From Brevundimonas sp. UBA5713 (GTDB lineage: Bacteria > Pseudomonadota > Alphaproteobacteria > Caulobacterales > Caulobacteraceae), in contig NZ_DIGV01000016.1 of assembly GCF_002419815.1 (NCBI RefSeq), positions 103,023-167,022 of the forward strand: a stretch of DNA of 64,000 nucleotides, written 5' to 3'. Shown here in pieces: positions 59,230 through 64,000 of this stretch (position 1 is the first letter of the stretch; each line of letters opens with the position of its first letter). The notes beneath the pieces were generated by a model. The model did no database searches. It was not told where the DNA came from and saw only the letters and a program-made list of their open reading frames with translations. A program made the position numbers and the translations under genes.

Positions 59230-60492
59230 TCAGCTGTTGAAATAGTTCTGCGTACCGTGGGCCTCGACTGCTGTGGCGATGCGGCCAAGGGCGTGGATAT
59301 AGGCCGCAGTGCGCAGCGGAACCGTACGGTCCTTGGCAATACCCCACACGGCGTCGCCTTCGCGTTCGATGATGGTCTTCAGGCGCTGATGCACTTCATC
59401 TAGCGTCCAGTAATAGCCCTGACGGTTCTGCACCCATTCGAAATAGGACACGGTCACACCACCGGCGTTGGCCAAAATATCAGGCAGCACAATGACACCG
59501 CGTTGATTAAGGATTTCATCTGCCCTGGGCGTGACCGGACCATTGGCCAGTTCCAGAACCACCTTGGCCTTGATGCTGTCGGCATTGGTTTCGTCGATCA
59601 TGTCTTCCATGGCCGAAGGAACCAGTACATCGGTGTCCAGCGCCAAAAGTTCTGCGGGCGAGATCGCGTTGCCACCATGATTGGCGTCATTGACCGAACC
59701 GCCGTCAGCTTTTGTCTTGAGCAAGGCTTCAACATTGAGGCCTTCAGCGGCGTAGACAGCCCCGCGCGAGTCCGACACGCCGATGATCTTGGCCCCGATC
59801 GACGCAAACAGACGCGCAGCGTGCTGTCCTGCGTTACCAAAGCCCTGAACCACCACGCGCAGTCCCTCGGTCGGCAGGCCCAAACGCTCGGTCAGGTGGC
59901 AGGTCAGGTAAAAGCCCCCGCGCGCCGTCGCATCCTCGCGGCCCAGTGAACCACCCAGTGCGATCGGCTTTCCCGTGATCACCCCCGGATGGGGCTCGCC
60001 ACGGATGTTGGCATATTCATCGGCCATCCAGCCCATGATCATGGCGTTGGTATAGACATCGGGAGCCGGAATATCGCGGTCCGGACCGATGATATTGGCA
60101 AAGGCCTGCACATAGGCGCGCGACAAACGCTCCAGTTCCGCCTTGGACAGGGTCTTGGGGTCGACCTGAATGCCCCCCTTCCCGCCCCCGTACGGCAGGT
60201 TGGTCACGGCGCATTTAATCGTCATCCAGAACGCCAGCGTCTCGACTTCCTCGGCGGTAGACGCCGGATGGAAACGGATGCCGCCCTTGGTCGGACCGCG
60301 CGTATCGTCATAACGGCAGCGCCAGGCAAGGAAGGATTTGCGCGACCCGTCGTCCATGCGGATCAACAGACGCACCTTCATGGTTTCACGTGCAAACTTC
60401 AGTTTCTCCAGCACATCGCTGTCGATACGGACGTGGCGCGCGGCGTCATCAAGGCGGGTCAAAGCCGACTGCAGGATATTCGGGTTAGACAT
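59230..60492 (-). CDS. Glutamate dehydrogenase (Glu/Leu/Phe/Val family)
   Basis: 420 aa from ATG 60492. N-terminal domain with KGGIRFHP and the catalytic Lys in YGGGKGGIQVDP, MGWMADEYANIRGEPHPGVITGKP, NAD(P)-binding VVQGFGNAGQHAARL, and NADSIKAKVVLELANGPVTPRAD. It interconverts glutamate and 2-oxoglutarate plus ammonia. The open frame upstream to 60582 is less likely. Confidence 0.93.
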   Translation of the reverse strand: MSNPNILQSALTRLDDAARHVRIDSDVLEKLKFARETMKVRLLIRMDDGSRKSFLAWRCRYDDTRGPTKGGIRFHPASTAEEVETLAFWMTIKCAVTNLPYGGGKGGIQVDPKTLSKAELERLSRAYVQAFANIIGPDRDIPAPDVYTNAMIMGWMADEYANIRGEPHPGVITGKPIALGGSLGREDATARGGFYLTCHLTERLGLPTEGLRVVVQGFGNAGQHAARLFASIGAKIIGVSDSRGAVYAAEGLNVEALLKTKADGGSVNDANHGGNAISPAELLALDTDVLVPSAMEDMIDETNADSIKAKVVLELANGPVTPRADEILNQRGVIVLPDILANAGGVTVSYFEWVQNRQGYYWTLDEVHQRLKTIIEREGDAVWGIAKDRTVPLRTAAYIHALGRIATAVEAHGTQNYFNS

Positions 60493-60690
60493 ATTTATTC
60501 CAAGTCGCAGGAAATCCTGCCTCATGCGATGCACGAAACGGGACGTGTTCCGGGGAAGAACGCAATGAGTTGCCACTTTCATGCCTTAATCGCAAGCGGC
60601 GAACGCCACCCTTCGACCTATGACTAAGATGCTTCTGCCCTTGCATTCGTAACTGTGTTGATTACCTATTGCGTAAAGGAGGATCACGTC

Positions 60691-61683
60691 ATGACCAACA
60701 GTGTGATCAGCACCAAACCGCTTGAAAGTCCGTGGCAGGGGTTGGACCCATTCCTGTTCGCCGTCCATCACGTGGACAACTATCCGGCAGGCGATGGCCG
60801 ACTGGGTATCAAGCCCGAAGACCGCGCCAAGGAAGGCCAAGGCTGGCGTATGTACCACGGTGACCATGTGCCCGGGTTTCCGGCACACCCTCACCGCGGG
60901 TTTGAAACCGTATCCATCGTGCTGAAAGGCTATGTCGACCACGCCGACTCTCTGGGTGGCGCGGCTCGCTATGGTCAGGGCGATGTCCAGTGGCTCACCA
61001 CCGGTGGCGGTGTCGAGCACGGCGAGATGTTCCCGCTGGTAAACACCGATAAGCCCAACACCATGGAGATGTTCCAGATCTGGCTGAACCTGCCGCCGGA
61101 AGGAAAATCCGCAGAGCCGGCCTTTGGCATGTTCTGGGCCGAAGACATCCCCGTGGTCGAGAAGGACGGTGCCAAGGTTACGGTCATTGCCGGACCGTTC
61201 GGTGATGTGCGCCCGCTGTCTCCGCCCAAGGATTCATGGGCCGCAGACCCGTCGCACGAACTGGCCATCTGGCTGATCGACATCGACAAGGGCGGCAGCC
61301 TCACCCTGCCCACCGCCTCGATGGAAGCTCTGCGCCGCGCCTATATCTATGAGGGCACGGCCACCTTTGACGGTCAGGTCCAGCCACAAAGCCATCTGGT
61401 CAATCTGGATGCCTCGCGCGTGACCACCATCAGCAACGATGGCGACCAGCGCGTGCGTATCCTGCTGCTTCAATCCAAGCCGATCGAGGCTCCGGTGGTT
61501 GCGCGCGGTCCCTTCGTCCTGAACACGGCCGAGGAAATGATCCAAACCGTCACCCGCTATCAGAGCGAAGGCTTTGGTCGCTGGCCCTGGCCCACCCGCG
61601 CCCACACCCACGGCGACGAAGGCCGCTTCATCAAATACCCCGACGGCCGTCGCGAGACGCGCGCCAAGGTGACCGCCGACTAA
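60691..61683 (+). CDS. Pirin-family protein
   Basis: 330 aa from ATG 60691, preceded by AAAGGAGG. Bicupin pirin: HPHRGFETVSIVLKGYVDH and GGGVEHGEMFP carry metal-binding His/Glu. The second cupin has GSLTLP and YIYEGTATFDG. Members include quercetin dioxygenase-like enzymes and transcription co-regulators. Cytosolic. Confidence 0.92.
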   Translation: MTNSVISTKPLESPWQGLDPFLFAVHHVDNYPAGDGRLGIKPEDRAKEGQGWRMYHGDHVPGFPAHPHRGFETVSIVLKGYVDHADSLGGAARYGQGDVQWLTTGGGVEHGEMFPLVNTDKPNTMEMFQIWLNLPPEGKSAEPAFGMFWAEDIPVVEKDGAKVTVIAGPFGDVRPLSPPKDSWAADPSHELAIWLIDIDKGGSLTLPTASMEALRRAYIYEGTATFDGQVQPQSHLVNLDASRVTTISNDGDQRVRILLLQSKPIEAPVVARGPFVLNTAEEMIQTVTRYQSEGFGRWPWPTRAHTHGDEGRFIKYPDGRRETRAKVTAD

Positions 61684-61717
61684 AAATGGCAAAGCCGGCA
61701 CACGGGTCGGCAAACGC

Positions 61718-61746
61718 TTGCACGTATAAGCATATCTTTATATGTC
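61718..61746 (+). promoter_or_regulatory. Predicted metK promoter with overlapping palindrome
   Basis: TTGCAC at 61718-61723 and TATGTC or TATATG near 61739-61746 make a plausible sigma-70-type promoter. The palindrome CATAT-CTTT-ATATG at 61731-61744 covers the -10 region. The pattern could fit an operator of an ArsR-type SahR/SamR regulator of methionine genes. That assignment is inference. Confidence 0.5.
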
Positions 61747-61777
61747 TAAGCGCATCGCATCATTCAGGAGCCGACCC

Positions 61778-62968
<1,191 letters not shown>

Positions 62969-62994
62969 GGTCGTACCCAGCGCCAACACAATGA

Positions 62995-63032
62995 AAGGCA
63001 CAGCGTTTTTGCGGCGCTGTGCCTTCTTTTTT
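62995..63032 (+). terminator. Intrinsic terminator of metK
   Basis: A perfect 11-bp stem (62995-63005 with 63015-63025), nine-base loop, and a CTTTTTT tract. Confidence 0.9.
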
Positions 63033-63129
63033 AGGCGGTAAGGGTAACATCCGCTTGCATCGCGGGGTCTTAGGTCTTTTAAGCGCGACAAATCGCCCGT
63101 AGTGGCGTTCCAGATTCAAGGATTTGCCG

Positions 63130-64000
63130 ATGAGCCTCCCTGCTCCCAAAAAGGTCGTCCTCGCCTATTCGGGCGGCCTCGACACCTCCATCATCCTGAA
63201 GTGGCTTCAGACCGAGTACGGTGCCGAAGTCATCACCTTTACCGCTGACCTCGGTCAGGGCGAGGAGCTGGCGCCGGCCAAGGAAAAAGCCCTGAAGCTG
63301 GGCATCAAGGAAGAGAACATCTTCATCGACGACCTGCGCGAAGAGTTTGTTCGCGACTTCGTTTTCCCGATGTTCCGCGCCAACACCGTCTATGAAGGCC
63401 AGTATCTGCTGGGCACTTCAATCGCGCGCCCGCTGATCGCCAAGCGCCAGATCGAGATTGCCAAGATGCTCGGCGCCGACGCCGTCTGCCACGGCGCAAC
63501 CGGCAAGGGCAACGACCAGGTGCGTTTCGAGCTGGGCTACTATGGCCTGGCACCGGACATCCGCGTGATCGCACCGTGGCGCGAGTGGGACTTCAAGTCG
63601 CGTGAAGCCCTGCTGGCCTTTGCCGAAAAGCACCAGATTCCGATCTCCAAGGACAAACGCGGCGAGAGCCCGTTCTCGGTTGACGCCAACCTGCTGCACT
63701 CCTCGTCGGAAGGTAAGGTTCTGGAAGATCCGGCAGTCGAAGCTCCGGAGTTCGTCCACCAGCGCACCATCGCTCCGGAAGATGCGCCTGACGTCGCAAC
63801 CGTGATCACCATCTCCTATGAAAAGGGTGATCCGGTCGCCATCGACGGCGTAGCCATGTCGCCGGCTGAAATCCTGACCAAGCTGAACCAGCTGGGCCAC
63901 GACAACGGCATCGGCCGTCTGGACCTGGTTGAAAACCGCTTCGTCGGCATGAAATCGCGCGGCGTTTACGAGACCCCGGGCGGCACCATCATGCTGGCCG
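63130..64000 (+). CDS. argG: Argininosuccinate synthase, N-terminal part (runs off window)
   Basis: 290 codons inside the window. N-terminal ATP-pyrophosphatase motif VVLAYSGGLDTSIILKWL, then GTSIARPLIAKRQIEIAK, CHGATGKGNDQVRFELG, and DANLLHSSSEGKVLEDP. It joins citrulline and aspartate in arginine synthesis. AAGGA stands upstream of the ATG at 63130. Confidence 0.97.
   Translation, partial: MSLPAPKKVVLAYSGGLDTSIILKWLQTEYGAEVITFTADLGQGEELAPAKEKALKLGIKEENIFIDDLREEFVRDFVFPMFRANTVYEGQYLLGTSIARPLIAKRQIEIAKMLGADAVCHGATGKGNDQVRFELGYYGLAPDIRVIAPWREWDFKSREALLAFAEKHQIPISKDKRGESPFSVDANLLHSSSEGKVLEDPAVEAPEFVHQRTIAPEDAPDVATVITISYEKGDPVAIDGVAMSPAEILTKLNQLGHDNGIGRLDLVENRFVGMKSRGVYETPGGTIMLA

Noticed and set aside
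61684..61777. SAM riboswitch upstream of metK
   Set aside because: No SAM-II, SAM-SAH or SAM-V type core could be recognised; only a short hairpin and an AT palindrome are present.

Overview
The window looks like chromosome of a GC-rich alphaproteobacterium, most likely Caulobacterales and possibly Asticcacaulis. The evidence is the rimP-nusA-ylxR-infB order, large TonB-dependent receptors with an added carboxypeptidase-regulatory-like domain, a split hemC/hemD pair, ccmCDG, and the general style of the proteins. The genus is inferred from protein character and was not tested by any search.

Left part (1-36.7 kb) is ordinary core genome. On the minus strand trmB is followed by rimP, nusA, ylxR and the 5' part of infB (translation and transcription machinery). 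Next come htpX, an SdhAF4-like factor, a secreted Tyr/Gly/Pro-rich protein, pyrF, marC, an Rrf2 regulator with an SDR, an APH-like kinase, glpK, a threonine dehydratase-like enzyme, a MaoC hydratase, and a sugar dehydrogenase/aminotransferase pair beside a GmhB-like phosphatase. Further right are nadE, ftsY, yciB, a MarR regulator with a lysine-rich tail, ccmG-ccmD-ccmC, an adenosine kinase-like PfkB enzyme, a DcsG-like ATP-grasp enzyme, nth, an emrA-emrB-tetR efflux operon, a creatininase with a phasin-like partner, tsaD-gpsA-Rieske, and hemC-hemD. A cluster of four 40-bp hairpin repeats lies between the phasin-like gene and the Rieske gene.

Centre (36.78-49.5 kb) is a mobile island inserted in the 3' half of tRNA-Thr(CGT). 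The last part of the tRNA plus flank (54 bp identical) recurs at the far end, and a third, partial copy lies 0.7 kb inside the left end. The island carries its own tyrosine recombinase, a helicase/primase-like ATPase, a LysR-like HTH protein, three XRE-type regulators (one short), a GIY-YIG-like protein, an IS3/IS6/IS3 mosaic with a cupin gene, and several unknown small genes. It also carries likely defence cargo at both ends: a two-gene CBASS-like unit (SLATT-type 2TM effector plus CD-NTase) just inside the left att copies, and an OGG-fold DNA-glycosylase-like gene with two small upstream ORFs next to the right att site. These are the most interesting parts of the window.

Right part (49.7-64 kb) begins with an apparent phosphate-ester acquisition locus: TonB receptor, PhoA-family alkaline phosphatase, a second TonB receptor carrying a canonical EF-hand loop, and a Tat-exported PhoD-like phosphatase. 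It continues with a nonsense-mutated P-loop kinase pseudogene, glutamate dehydrogenase, a pirin, metK with a palindrome in its promoter region, and the 5' part of argG, which runs off the window.
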